A DNA stretch of 15,139 bases. It comes from Acidilobaceae archaeon UBA158. Its GTDB lineage: Archaea > Thermoproteota > Thermoprotei_A > Sulfolobales > Acidilobaceae. Positions within the stretch are counted from its first letter, which is position 1; each line of letters begins with the position of its first letter. The translations under genes and the position numbers were made by a program. The stretch lies in assembly GCA_002506595.1 (NCBI GenBank), contig DAXV01000002.1, positions 21,807 through 36,945 of the forward strand, in the 5' to 3' direction. This document shows positions 7,536-14,325 of this stretch, piece by piece. The notes beneath the pieces are model-generated. The model was not told the DNA's origin, searched no databases, and saw only the letters and a list, made by a program, of their open reading frames with translations.

Positions 7536-7549
7536 TAAATAAACTTTCG
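7536..7549 (-). promoter_or_regulatory. Putative promoter of the pilus operon
   Basis: On the minus strand, CGAAAGTTTATTTA reads as a BRE-like purine/A element followed by a TATA-like box. It lies about 80 bases before the pilin ATG, which would give a leader of roughly 50 bases containing the GGTGAGG site. Prediction from pattern only. Confidence 0.35.
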
Positions 7550-7805
7550 GCTTGCTCTCTAATATAGATTGGTCATAACATTTAATTTTGAGATATTTAA
7601 TATGTTAAAGTTTCTTTCAGCAGGAAATTAATAAATCATTATAGGAATTTGTAGGTTAAAAATTGTAAATTTCTTAGATCTAAGTTGTTAGATCATTTAG
7701 GATTTGAAAGTAAAATTTATGCATATAAAAGGAATTCTATGGAGCAACATGGCTCATTTAAAAAGTTTTGTGGATCATAGCTGTAGAATTATTGAGATTT
7801 TCTAA

Positions 7806-7850
7806 GAAGCGGGAAGTCCTCAAAGATATGGAAATTAATGAGGGGATTAT
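7806..7850 (+). mobile_element. Possible relic of an IS200/IS605-type right end (TnpB 3' end)
   Basis: The segment starts GAAGCGGGAAGTCCTCA, which in one frame encodes EAGSPQ and then a stop at 7836. Many archaeal TnpB proteins end in a similar EAGSP stretch, and the same DNA forms the 3' hairpin of the element and of its guide (omega) RNA. Here TCCTCA (7817-7822) can pair with TGAGGGGA (7839-7846) across a 16-base loop. No TnpB or TnpA reading frame remains upstream; a stop codon at 7803-7805 interrupts the frame directly before EAGSP. I infer a decayed element end. It may also be chance or an unrelated small RNA. Confidence 0.4.
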
Positions 7851-7917
7851 TTATTTACTTCTTATGTCTATTATAAGCTTTTATTATAAGATCTATAATT
7901 AATACCTTGGTGTAAAC

Positions 7918-8850
7918 ATGGAAATCAAACCTGTTAAGGATGTAAGAATTGACCCGAATATGTCTATTGAAAAATTAATAGATTCTTATGGAGAAATATA
8001 TGGATTCATGGCAGGTCATCTATATGAATCAGCTCAGATATTGAAAGAAGGTTTAAAGGAATCTGATATAAGAATACTAACCTTTACAGGAAATTTAGTT
8101 TCAACAGGTTTAAGAGGTATTTTATCACAACTAATAGAAAAAAAGGTATTTAATGTAGTTATAACAACTTGCGGAACATTAGATCATGATATTGCTAGAG
8201 CTAATGGTGGTGTTTATTATCAAGGATACTTCGAATCAGATGATGAAAGTTTATATAAAAACAATATACATAGATTAGGGAACATTTTTATAAAAGTCGA
8301 AGATTATGGATTAAAAGTTGAAGATTTTGTTAGAAAGCTAGTAAAAAAAGCTGTCGAAATAAAGGATGAGTGGGGGATTCATGAACTTTTAAACCTTGCG
8401 GGAAGTATGATAAACGATGAAAACAGTATTCTAAGGGCAGCGAAGAATTCTAATGTAGACATATTTGTTCCTGGATGGCCGGATGGAGCATTTGGAACAG
8501 ACTTATTTATGGAATCTCAAAGATATAAAAATTTCAAAGTAAATTATTTTATAGATATGAAAAAATTATCTGATATATTCTTCAATGAAGATAGCAAGGC
8601 AACTGCCCTTATTATCGGTGGAGGAATTAGTAAGCATCATGCTATATGGTGGAGCCAATTTAAGAATGGACTCGACTATGTAGTTTATTTAACAACAGCA
8701 TCGGAATGGGATGGAAGTCTAAGCGGAGCAATGCCAAGAGAAGCGATAACTTGGGGGAAGGTAAAGCCAAAGGCTAAGAAATCAATTGTTTATGGAGATG
8801 CGACAATAACTTTACCGATACTGGCAGCTTCTCTTTTAAAAATATTTTAA
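7918..8850 (+). CDS. dys: Deoxyhypusine synthase
   Basis: Catalyses the first step of hypusine formation: transfer of a 4-aminobutyl group from spermidine to a lysine of aIF5A, with NAD as cofactor. The full family signature is present over 310 residues: the NAD-binding LTFTGNLVSTGLRG (54-67), TTCGTLDHDIAR (83-94), the NDENSIL and VPGWPDGAFGTDL segments (166-196), and the active-site block GGGISKHH (234-241) with the substrate-attaching lysine at 239, followed by YLTTASEWDGSLSGAMPREA and WGKV. Length is near the 310-370 usual in archaea and eukaryotes. The ATG at 7918 has TTGGTG about 7 bases before it. A possible TATA box (7876-7890) lies about 35 bases upstream. The gene is probably transcribed alone or at the head of the top6 genes; 102 bases separate it from top6B. 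Confidence 0.96.
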   Translation: MEIKPVKDVRIDPNMSIEKLIDSYGEIYGFMAGHLYESAQILKEGLKESDIRILTFTGNLVSTGLRGILSQLIEKKVFNVVITTCGTLDHDIARANGGVYYQGYFESDDESLYKNNIHRLGNIFIKVEDYGLKVEDFVRKLVKKAVEIKDEWGIHELLNLAGSMINDENSILRAAKNSNVDIFVPGWPDGAFGTDLFMESQRYKNFKVNYFIDMKKLSDIFFNEDSKATALIIGGGISKHHAIWWSQFKNGLDYVVYLTTASEWDGSLSGAMPREAITWGKVKPKAKKSIVYGDATITLPILAASLLKIF

Positions 8851-8952
8851 ATTATAATAAGAATTTTATTAAATTATTAAAACCTTGAACATATACCTTA
8901 TACTGGTATTAAGTGCAGAAAGTAGAAAAATTAAATTGAAGGGTGCAAAAGA

Positions 8953-10623
8953 TTGAGTACCGAGGCCGAAGAGAAGATAAAAGCTCAAGAAAAATATAGA
9001 GAGATGAGTATTGCTGAATTTTTTGCTAAGAATAAAGAATTAGCAGGCTTTTCAAATCCAACAAGAGCATTATATCAAACTATAAGAGAATTGGTTGAAA
9101 ACTCTTTAGATGCAACAGATACTCATAATATTTTACCTGAAATTAGAATTTCTTTAAAAGAGTTGGAACCAGCAACTGAAGATAAACCAGCAAAATATGA
9201 AGTAGCTGTTGAAGATAATGGTATAGGCGTTCCTCCAAATGAAATAGCTAATGCCTTTGGTAAGGTACTATATAGTAGTAAATATGTAATTAGACAAACA
9301 AGGGGTATGTACGGCCTCGGTATAAAGGCAGCTATATTATATTCTCAAATGACAACAGGTCAGCCAGTTTTTATCGTCTCTTCAATGGATTCAAGCGAAA
9401 ACATTTATTACAGAAAATTATTGATCGATATAAAGAAAAATGAACCAATTATTATTGAAGAAGGACAATTAATTAAGAAAAACAATTGGCATGGAACTAA
9501 GGTTTATTTAACATTAGAAGGAGATTGGACAAGGGCGAAGCCTAAGGTTATAGAGTACATTAAGAGAATTGCATTGATTTCACCTTATGCAGAGATTATT
9601 TTTGAAACACCAGATAATGAAATATTCTATTTCCCTAGGGTTACAAAGAAAATACCTAAACCTCCTAGTGAAGCTAAACCACATCCGCATGGTATTGATA
9701 TAGAACAACTTAAGTCTATGATATCTTTTACTAAAACTAAGACTTTATTAGAATTTATGACAGAAGAATTCCAAAGTATCGGAGAAGTTACGGCAAAGAA
9801 ATTCCTAGAAAGTATAGGATTAGACCCAAACATGAATCCAAAAAGTCTTATAGAAAAAGGTAATTCAAAACTTTTACAAACATTATCTGCTGGATTAAGA
9901 ACTTATAAAGGTTTTAGGCCTCCAAGAAGTGAGTATTTAAGCCCTATTGGAGAAGAACTAATTGAAGTAGGCTTGAAGAGATTATTCAATCCAGAATGGG
10001 TAAAAGCTATAACTAGGCAGGCAAAGGCATATGAGGGTCATCCATTTATTGTTGAAGCAGGAATTGCATATGGAGGAAATATTATACCATCAGAAGAGCC
10101 AGTTTTGCTTAGATATGCAAACAAAATACCTTTGTTATACGAAGAAAGAGAAGATGTTTCATATAAAGTAGTTAGTTCAATAAATTGGAAAATTTATAAT
10201 ATAGAAGAGCCTATGCCTTTAGTTGTTTTAGTTCATGTTGCGAGCACAAAGATTCCATATAAAGGTGTAGGCAAAGAGAGTTTGAGTGAAGTTTCAGAAC
10301 TAGAAAGTGAAATTAAAAATGCAGTCCAAGAAATTGCAAGAAGTCTAAGATTATATATATCTAAAAAGAACAGTGAGCATATTTTAAGAGAAAAGATTGT
10401 AACAATATCAAAATACATTCCTGAAATTGCAAGAAGTCTATCAATATTATCAATACATCCAGATAAATGGGGGAGTAATGGTAAAAATATTGATAAGGAT
10501 TTAATTGAGAAACTGATTAAAATAGTATCTAAGTCTGTAGAATTTCCTAAGATTGATGGGAAAGAAGAGGATCCAGAAAAGGTAGTTAGGTCTGTAATAG
10601 CAAATGTTAAACTAGAACAATGA
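8953..10623 (+). CDS. top6B: DNA topoisomerase VI subunit B
   Basis: ATPase subunit of the type IIB topoisomerase, which relaxes and decatenates DNA by ATP-driven passage of one duplex through another. The 556-residue sequence shows the GHKL ATP-binding fold: N-box RELVENSLDATD (45-56, with the Mg-binding Asn50), VEDNGIGVP (86-94) and RGMYGLGIKAA (117-127). A helix-two-turn-helix domain follows at about 243-310 (HPHGIDIEQLKSM ... SIGEVTAKKFLESIG). Then comes the transducer domain, with NWKIY (411-415) and KIPYKGVGKES (433-443), where the ATP-contacting switch lysine is expected. The start is TTG at 8953, with AAGGGTG about 7 bases upstream; the next in-frame ATG (residue 18) lacks such a site and would remove part of the usual N-terminal strap. 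The TGA stop lies within the ribosome site of top6A. Confidence 0.96.
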   Translation: MSTEAEEKIKAQEKYREMSIAEFFAKNKELAGFSNPTRALYQTIRELVENSLDATDTHNILPEIRISLKELEPATEDKPAKYEVAVEDNGIGVPPNEIANAFGKVLYSSKYVIRQTRGMYGLGIKAAILYSQMTTGQPVFIVSSMDSSENIYYRKLLIDIKKNEPIIIEEGQLIKKNNWHGTKVYLTLEGDWTRAKPKVIEYIKRIALISPYAEIIFETPDNEIFYFPRVTKKIPKPPSEAKPHPHGIDIEQLKSMISFTKTKTLLEFMTEEFQSIGEVTAKKFLESIGLDPNMNPKSLIEKGNSKLLQTLSAGLRTYKGFRPPRSEYLSPIGEELIEVGLKRLFNPEWVKAITRQAKAYEGHPFIVEAGIAYGGNIIPSEEPVLLRYANKIPLLYEEREDVSYKVVSSINWKIYNIEEPMPLVVLVHVASTKIPYKGVGKESLSEVSELESEIKNAVQEIARSLRLYISKKNSEHILREKIVTISKYIPEIARSLSILSIHPDKWGSNGKNIDKDLIEKLIKIVSKSVEFPKIDGKEEDPEKVVRSVIANVKLEQ

Positions 10624-10633
10624 GGTGGTAAAT

Positions 10634-11791
10634 ATGTCTCATATAGATAAAATAGATATCGCAGCAAGGAAAAAAGTAGCTGAAATATTTTATAAAAAAT
10701 TTATGGAATTAAATGAAGAAATAAGTAAAGAAAAACCACCAAAATTAGAGATACCTATGAGAACTTTTGCTAATACTGAATTTGATATTAGTAAAGGAAT
10801 TTTAAAACTTGGTATAAAGAAGATAGAAAGGAATTTCTTAAATATGAATGAATCTAAAAAATTTATGCAAACTTTGCTTATGGCCTCTATTATTTATCAA
10901 GCATTAGTTGAAAATGAATATCCAACAATAAGAGATTTATATTATAGAGGAAAACATACAATATTATATAAAGACCTAAATGGAAGGCTAAAAGAAGAAA
11001 ATACATGGGAAGAACAATCAGAAAGCGATGCATCTATAAGAGATGTTGAAGTTATGTTAGGTTTGCTCAGAGAAGATATGTTAATATTGAGCAAAGAAAA
11101 AGGCAAAGTAGTTGGAAACATGAGAATTAGAAGTGGAAATGATGTTATTGATTTATCTAAATTGGGCCATGGAGCTTATGCCATTGAATCAACTCCTGAT
11201 TTAATAGAGTTTTTAGATTATGATGCAGAGATGGTTTTAGTTGTAGAGAAAGACGCAGTATTTCAGCAATTGCATAGAGCAGGTTTTTGGCAAAAATATA
11301 AAGCTCTATTAGTTACAGGTGCTGGGCAACCTGATAGAGCAACAAGAAGGTTTGTTAGGAGACTTCATGATGAATTAAAGTTACCAGTTTATATATTAAC
11401 CGATTCAGACCCATATGGATGGTATATATATAGTGTATTTAAAGTGGGAAGTATACAATTAAGCTATGAAAGTGAAAGATTAGCAACTCCTAAGGCTAAA
11501 TTCTTAGGAGTATCTATGAGTGATATATTCGGCTATGGCACAAAGAAGGCATATTTAAGTGAAGAGGAAAGGAGGAACTTTATAATAAAGGCAAAAGATC
11601 TTGACATAAAAAGAGCAAAAGAATTAACGAGATATTCATGGTTCAAATCTAAGCTATGGAAAAGAGAGATAGATATGTTTATGGACAAGAAGGCGAAGCT
11701 TGAAATAGAAGCTATGGCAAGCAAAGGATTGAAATTTTTAGCTTTCCAATATATTCCAGAAAAAATACAAACTAATGATTGGATAGAATGA
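10634..11791 (+). CDS. top6A: DNA topoisomerase VI subunit A
   Basis: DNA-cleaving subunit of topoisomerase VI, homologous to the meiotic Spo11 protein; it forms an A2B2 enzyme with the product of the preceding gene. Two domains are visible in 385 residues. The winged-helix (CAP-like) domain carries the catalytic tyrosine in TIRDLYYRGKHT (Tyr104 most likely, the second of the pair). The Toprim domain has VVEKDAVF with Glu205 and LTDSDPYG with Asp257 and Asp259, the magnesium ligands. The ATG at 10634 is preceded by TGAGGTGG, an excellent match to the 16S rRNA 3' end, spaced 6 bases; this is preferred over the in-frame GTG at 10625, which lies inside that ribosome site. The stop codon of top6B forms the first bases of the site, so the two subunits are co-transcribed and translationally coupled. 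Confidence 0.96.
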   Translation: MSHIDKIDIAARKKVAEIFYKKFMELNEEISKEKPPKLEIPMRTFANTEFDISKGILKLGIKKIERNFLNMNESKKFMQTLLMASIIYQALVENEYPTIRDLYYRGKHTILYKDLNGRLKEENTWEEQSESDASIRDVEVMLGLLREDMLILSKEKGKVVGNMRIRSGNDVIDLSKLGHGAYAIESTPDLIEFLDYDAEMVLVVEKDAVFQQLHRAGFWQKYKALLVTGAGQPDRATRRFVRRLHDELKLPVYILTDSDPYGWYIYSVFKVGSIQLSYESERLATPKAKFLGVSMSDIFGYGTKKAYLSEEERRNFIIKAKDLDIKRAKELTRYSWFKSKLWKREIDMFMDKKAKLEIEAMASKGLKFLAFQYIPEKIQTNDWIE

Positions 11792-11883
11792 TCTTACTAA
11801 AATTATTAAAGATATAATGATTTTAGATAGGTTGGCTTCCGTTTTAAAGTGTAAGATAATACTTGTAAGAATCCTTATATTTG

Positions 11884-11894
11884 TTTTTAAATAT
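11884..11894 (+). promoter_or_regulatory. Putative TATA box of the PCNA gene
   Basis: TTTTTAAATAT is a strong TATA-like sequence centred about 26 bases before the TTG at 11916. This spacing would place the transcription start at or beside the codon, giving a leaderless or nearly leaderless mRNA. It also argues against translation starting at the ATG at 11817, which would lie upstream of the promoter. Confidence 0.45.
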
Positions 11895-11915
11895 TATTTA
11901 TATTGGGGATTTAGG

Positions 11916-12677
11916 TTGGTATCAGTCAAAGCTGTTTATCCATCAGGTAGCAAATTTAAAAAAATTGCCCAGGCTTTAGCAAGAATAAATGATGAAGGTT
12001 CTTTTCATTTTAGTAGTGATGGATTAAATGCATGGGTCTTCAGTCCTGATAAAACAGTTCTAGGAATATTTAAGGTATCATCAACAGTATTTGAGGAGCT
12101 TTCTGTTGATTCAGATATTACATTAACAGTCAATATGGGTGAATTAAGTAAAGTTCTCAGAAGATCTACTAGAAACGATAAAATAATCCTAGAATATACA
12201 ACTGGAAACAGTTATATGAAAGTTTCATTAATAGATGAAAAAACTGGCGTTGAAAGGTCATTTGAAATTTCTAGCGGAGAATCTGAAGGTAACGAAATTA
12301 AAGAAATTAAAATGAATCCAACTGTTCGTTTTATACTTTCTGCAGAAGATATAGATACGTTAATAAAGGATGCGAAACTTGTCGGAGATATAGTTAAAAT
12401 TACAGGTAAAGGTGAACAAGTCATAGCAGAAGTTAGTGGAGAGGAAAAGTTTTATCAATGGATTATGAAGAAGGATTCACCTCTACAAGAATTAAATATA
12501 GATGAGGAATCTAGTTCATCATATAGTTTAAGTTCTCTTAGGTCTGCATTAGAACCTATAACTACAATAGCAGAAAGTGTGAACTTAGAGTTCACAAGTG
12601 ATTATCCATTAAAAATAGAATTTAGTATTTCAGGGCCTGAAGAATTTATTATGTATGTAGCACCGGTAAGTTCTTAA
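11916..12677 (+). CDS. pcn: DNA polymerase sliding clamp (PCNA)
   Basis: Ring-forming clamp that encircles DNA and tethers DNA polymerase, Fen1, ligase and other partners through their PIP motifs. From the TTG at 11916 the protein is 253 residues, near the roughly 245-250 usual for archaeal PCNA, and begins VSVKAVYPSGSKFKKIAQAL, which aligns with the first strand and helix of the family. Further marks are FHFSSDGLNAWVFSPDK (30-46), the interdomain linker rich in Glu and Ser (about 120-140), the second-domain helix SAEDIDTLIKDAKLVGD, and the C-terminal strand FIMYVAP. An ATG at 11817 in the same frame would add 33 residues (ILVRILIFVFKYYLYW), which do not fit PCNA and cover the promoter. Crenarchaea often have two or three PCNA paralogues forming a heterotrimer; I cannot say which one this is. 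It follows top6A after 124 bases. Confidence 0.92.
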   Translation: MVSVKAVYPSGSKFKKIAQALARINDEGSFHFSSDGLNAWVFSPDKTVLGIFKVSSTVFEELSVDSDITLTVNMGELSKVLRRSTRNDKIILEYTTGNSYMKVSLIDEKTGVERSFEISSGESEGNEIKEIKMNPTVRFILSAEDIDTLIKDAKLVGDIVKITGKGEQVIAEVSGEEKFYQWIMKKDSPLQELNIDEESSSSYSLSSLRSALEPITTIAESVNLEFTSDYPLKIEFSISGPEEFIMYVAPVSS

Positions 12678-12733
12678 TCTTTTTATATATGAAATATCTC
12701 TTTTATAAGATCATAAAAATTTTTGATTTAATT

Positions 12734-12775
12734 TATAATTAAATAGCTTATTTAATTTTTAGCTATAATTAAATA
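12734..12775. terminator. Repeat and hairpin region between the 3' ends of pcn and tRNA-Val
   Basis: The 12-base sequence TATAATTAAATA occurs twice in direct orientation (12734-12745 and 12764-12775). Between the copies ATAGCT (12743-12748) and AGCTAT (12761-12766) form a 6-bp inverted repeat around a T-rich loop. The segment lies between convergent genes, and further T runs occur at 12681-12685 and 12720-12724. It may end transcription from both sides; archaeal termination relies mainly on T tracts, so the hairpin's role is uncertain. Confidence 0.35.
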
Positions 12776-12781
12776 AAATAA

Positions 12782-12855
12782 TGGGCCCGGCCGGGCTCGA
12801 ACCGGCGACCTCCGCCGTGTAAGGGCGGCGTCCTAACCACCTAGACTACGGGCCC
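12782..12855 (-). tRNA. tRNA-Val (anticodon UAC)
   Basis: A complete 74-nt cloverleaf on the minus strand. Acceptor stem GGGCCCG pairs with CGGGCCC, with A as discriminator base. The D arm is GTCT/GGAC with a 9-base loop containing GGTGG; the anticodon stem is CCGCC/GGCGG with the loop CTTACAC, giving anticodon UAC (reads GUA and other valine codons). The T arm is GCCGG-TTCGAGC-CCGGC. There is no intron, and CCA is not encoded (ATT follows). It is far richer in G+C than its surroundings, as usual for thermophiles. It is transcribed toward pcn and divergently from asnS. Confidence 0.97.
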
Positions 12856-12857
12856 AT

Positions 12858-12889
12858 CCGATCTCGGCGACCACGCCCGGCTCAGGTCC
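12858..12889 (-). other. GC-rich block directly upstream of tRNA-Val, possible structured leader or small RNA
   Basis: This 32-base stretch is 24/32 G+C, while the sequence beyond it is almost entirely A and T. On the minus strand it can form a hairpin GGCG-TGGT-CGCC (12866-12877) and a second small one CCGA-GA-TCGG (12858-12867). A TATA-like AAAATTAAAA about 25-30 bases further upstream (around 12913-12922) would start transcription near the block's outer edge. It would then be the 5' leader of the tRNA precursor, removed by RNase P, or a short separate RNA. No C/D boxes are visible. Confidence 0.45.
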
Positions 12890-12974
12890 TATTTTTCGAT
12901 AGGTTCTATCCCTTTTAATTTTATCTTTCTTAATAATCTTGCTTTTTGTTAAGATAACCATAAAATATAAACCT

Positions 12975-12985
12975 AAAATTTAAAC
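12975..12985 (+). promoter_or_regulatory. Putative TATA box of asnS
   Basis: AAAATTTAAAC is TATA-like and centred about 25 bases before the ATG at 13005. No clear Shine-Dalgarno sequence lies between them, so a leaderless transcript is likely. Pattern and spacing only. Confidence 0.4.
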
Positions 12986-13004
12986 TAAGAATAGGGATTG
13001 AAAT

Positions 13005-14315
13005 ATGAGCGAGCAAAATAGTGAGTTTAAAACTACAAAGGAGATATTAAAATTAAATGAAGGAGAAAAGGTTAAAGTTAGAGGGTGGATTTATAGAAAA
13101 AGAGACCTTGCAGACAACATTTTTATTGTAATTAGGGATTCAGAAGGTATAATACAAACTGTTTTATCACGGAAAAATTCTCCAGAAAGCATTATATCAT
13201 TAGCTGAAAAGGCGAATATAGAATCTTCAATTATGGTTGAAGGTGTTGTTAAAAATGATGAAAGAGCTCCAGGAGGTAAAGAAATTCAAATAGAAAATCT
13301 GTCAGTAATAGGCTTTTCTGATGATTTCCCAATAAAAGGAGGGGAAAGCATTGATTATCTTTTAGATATAAGGCACTTATGGCTCAGATCAAGAAAATTA
13401 ACAGCTGTTATGAAGATAAGACAATCAATTCTTGAAGGAATGAGAGAATATTTTAAGAAAAACAATTGGTGGGAAGTAAATCCACCAATTTTAACTCAAA
13501 GTGCTGTTGAAGGAGGAGCAACTTTATTTGAAGTTAACTTCTTTGGAAAAAAGGCATATTTAAGTCAAAGCGCACAATTTTATCTAGAAGTAATGATATT
13601 TAGTTTAGAAAGAGTATGGGCTATAACGCCTAGTTTTAGAGCTGAGAAAAGTAGAACAAGGAGACATCTTTACGAATATTATCATTTAGAAGGAGAAGCT
13701 GCTTGGATGAATATGAAAGATATGATGGGACATGTAGAAGGTTTAGTTAAAAGTGCAATCAAAAAAGTCTTGAATGATAGGTTGGAAGAGTTAGAAATTG
13801 TTAAGAGAAATGTAAACATATTGGAGAATTCATTGAAAGCAAGTTTTCCCGAAATTACTTATGATGAAGCTATTGAAAAGCTTAGAAGAAAAGGCATTAA
13901 CTTAAAATGGGGTGATGATATTGGTGCAGATGAAGAAAAAGTCTTAACTGAGTATTATGATACACCATTTTTCTTAACAATGTTTCCAAAGCATTTAAAG
14001 AGCTTTTATATGAAAATAGATGATTCGAGGCCTGAACTCGTTTATGGATTTGATTTGGAAGCACCTGAAGGTTATGGAGAAGTTGTTGGAGGAAGTCAAA
14101 GGGAAGACAGTTATGAAAAACTTTATAAAAGAATAATAGAAGAAGGTCTTAATCCTAATGACTATCAATGGTACCTAGATTTGAGAAAATATGGTTCAGT
14201 CCCCCATAGCGGTTATGGTTTAGGTGTAGATAGATTGGTTACCTGGATAGCCGGTTTAGATCATATAAGGGATTCAATACCATTCCCAAGATTTAGAGAG
14301 AGAATATATCCATAA
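13005..14315 (+). CDS. asnS: Asparaginyl-tRNA synthetase
   Basis: Class IIb aminoacyl-tRNA synthetase, 436 residues, that charges tRNA-Asn with asparagine. The N-terminal OB-fold anticodon-binding domain covers about 20-105 (KVKVRGWIYRKRDLADNIFI). In the catalytic domain, motif 1 lies around REYFKKNNWWEVNPP (147-161). The flipping-loop region SAVEGGATLF and AYLSQSAQFYLE (166-195) follows. Motif 2 is PSFRAEKSRTRRHLYEYYHLEGE (209-231). The substrate loop is EGYGEVVGGSQRE (355-367), and motif 3 is GYGLGVDRLVTWIAGLDHIRD (403-423), ending PFPRFRERIYP. The motif 2 wording FRAEKSRTRRHL, the WYLDLRKYGSVPHSG segment and the PFPR...YP ending are AsnRS features; AspRS would show FRAEEHNTxRHLxE and end with LFPRD. 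Presence of AsnRS suggests direct charging of tRNA-Asn. dph6 follows 10 bases after the stop. Confidence 0.88.
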   Translation: MSEQNSEFKTTKEILKLNEGEKVKVRGWIYRKRDLADNIFIVIRDSEGIIQTVLSRKNSPESIISLAEKANIESSIMVEGVVKNDERAPGGKEIQIENLSVIGFSDDFPIKGGESIDYLLDIRHLWLRSRKLTAVMKIRQSILEGMREYFKKNNWWEVNPPILTQSAVEGGATLFEVNFFGKKAYLSQSAQFYLEVMIFSLERVWAITPSFRAEKSRTRRHLYEYYHLEGEAAWMNMKDMMGHVEGLVKSAIKKVLNDRLEELEIVKRNVNILENSLKASFPEITYDEAIEKLRRKGINLKWGDDIGADEEKVLTEYYDTPFFLTMFPKHLKSFYMKIDDSRPELVYGFDLEAPEGYGEVVGGSQREDSYEKLYKRIIEEGLNPNDYQWYLDLRKYGSVPHSGYGLGVDRLVTWIAGLDHIRDSIPFPRFRERIYP

Positions 14316-14325
14316 CGTGATTTTT

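Larger units (their letters stand above)
7479..7917. other. Long intergenic region between the pilus operon and dys
   Basis: About 440 bases with no intact gene. From left to right it holds the likely pilus promoter (7536-7549), a perfect 12-base palindrome CTTAGATCTAAG (7673-7684), a small imperfect inverted repeat ATGGAGC/GCTCAT (7739-7757), a TnpB-end-like relic (7806-7850) and a TATA-like AGCTTTTATTATAAG (7876-7890) before dys. The frame from 7701 to 7836 is open except for a stop at 7803-7805. It ends in EAGSPQRYGN, but the part before that does not resemble any protein I know. Confidence 0.55.

Noticed and set aside
7701..7838. A coding remnant of TnpB in the intergenic region
   Set aside because: Only the last residues (EAGSPQ) recall TnpB; the preceding frame is broken by a stop and shows no zinc-finger or RuvC-type motif, so only the end element is proposed.
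10233..10667. Minus-strand open frame of 144 codons across the top6B/top6A junction
   Set aside because: Antisense shadow of two conserved topoisomerase genes; low-complexity Ser/Leu/Ile composition and no ribosome site.
11817..11915. N-terminal extension of PCNA from an ATG at 11817
   Set aside because: The 33 added residues are hydrophobic, do not match PCNA, and cover a TATA-like box; the TTG at 11916 gives the expected N-terminus.
12782..12855. Integration site (att) in the tRNA gene
   Set aside because: The 3' half of the tRNA is not repeated anywhere else in this window, and no integrase gene is present.
13005..14315. Aspartyl-tRNA synthetase
   Set aside because: Class IIb architecture is shared, but motif 2 reads FRAEKSRTRRHL, the C-terminal part has WYLDLRKYGSVPHSG, and the end is PFPRFRERIYP, which fit AsnRS and not AspRS.
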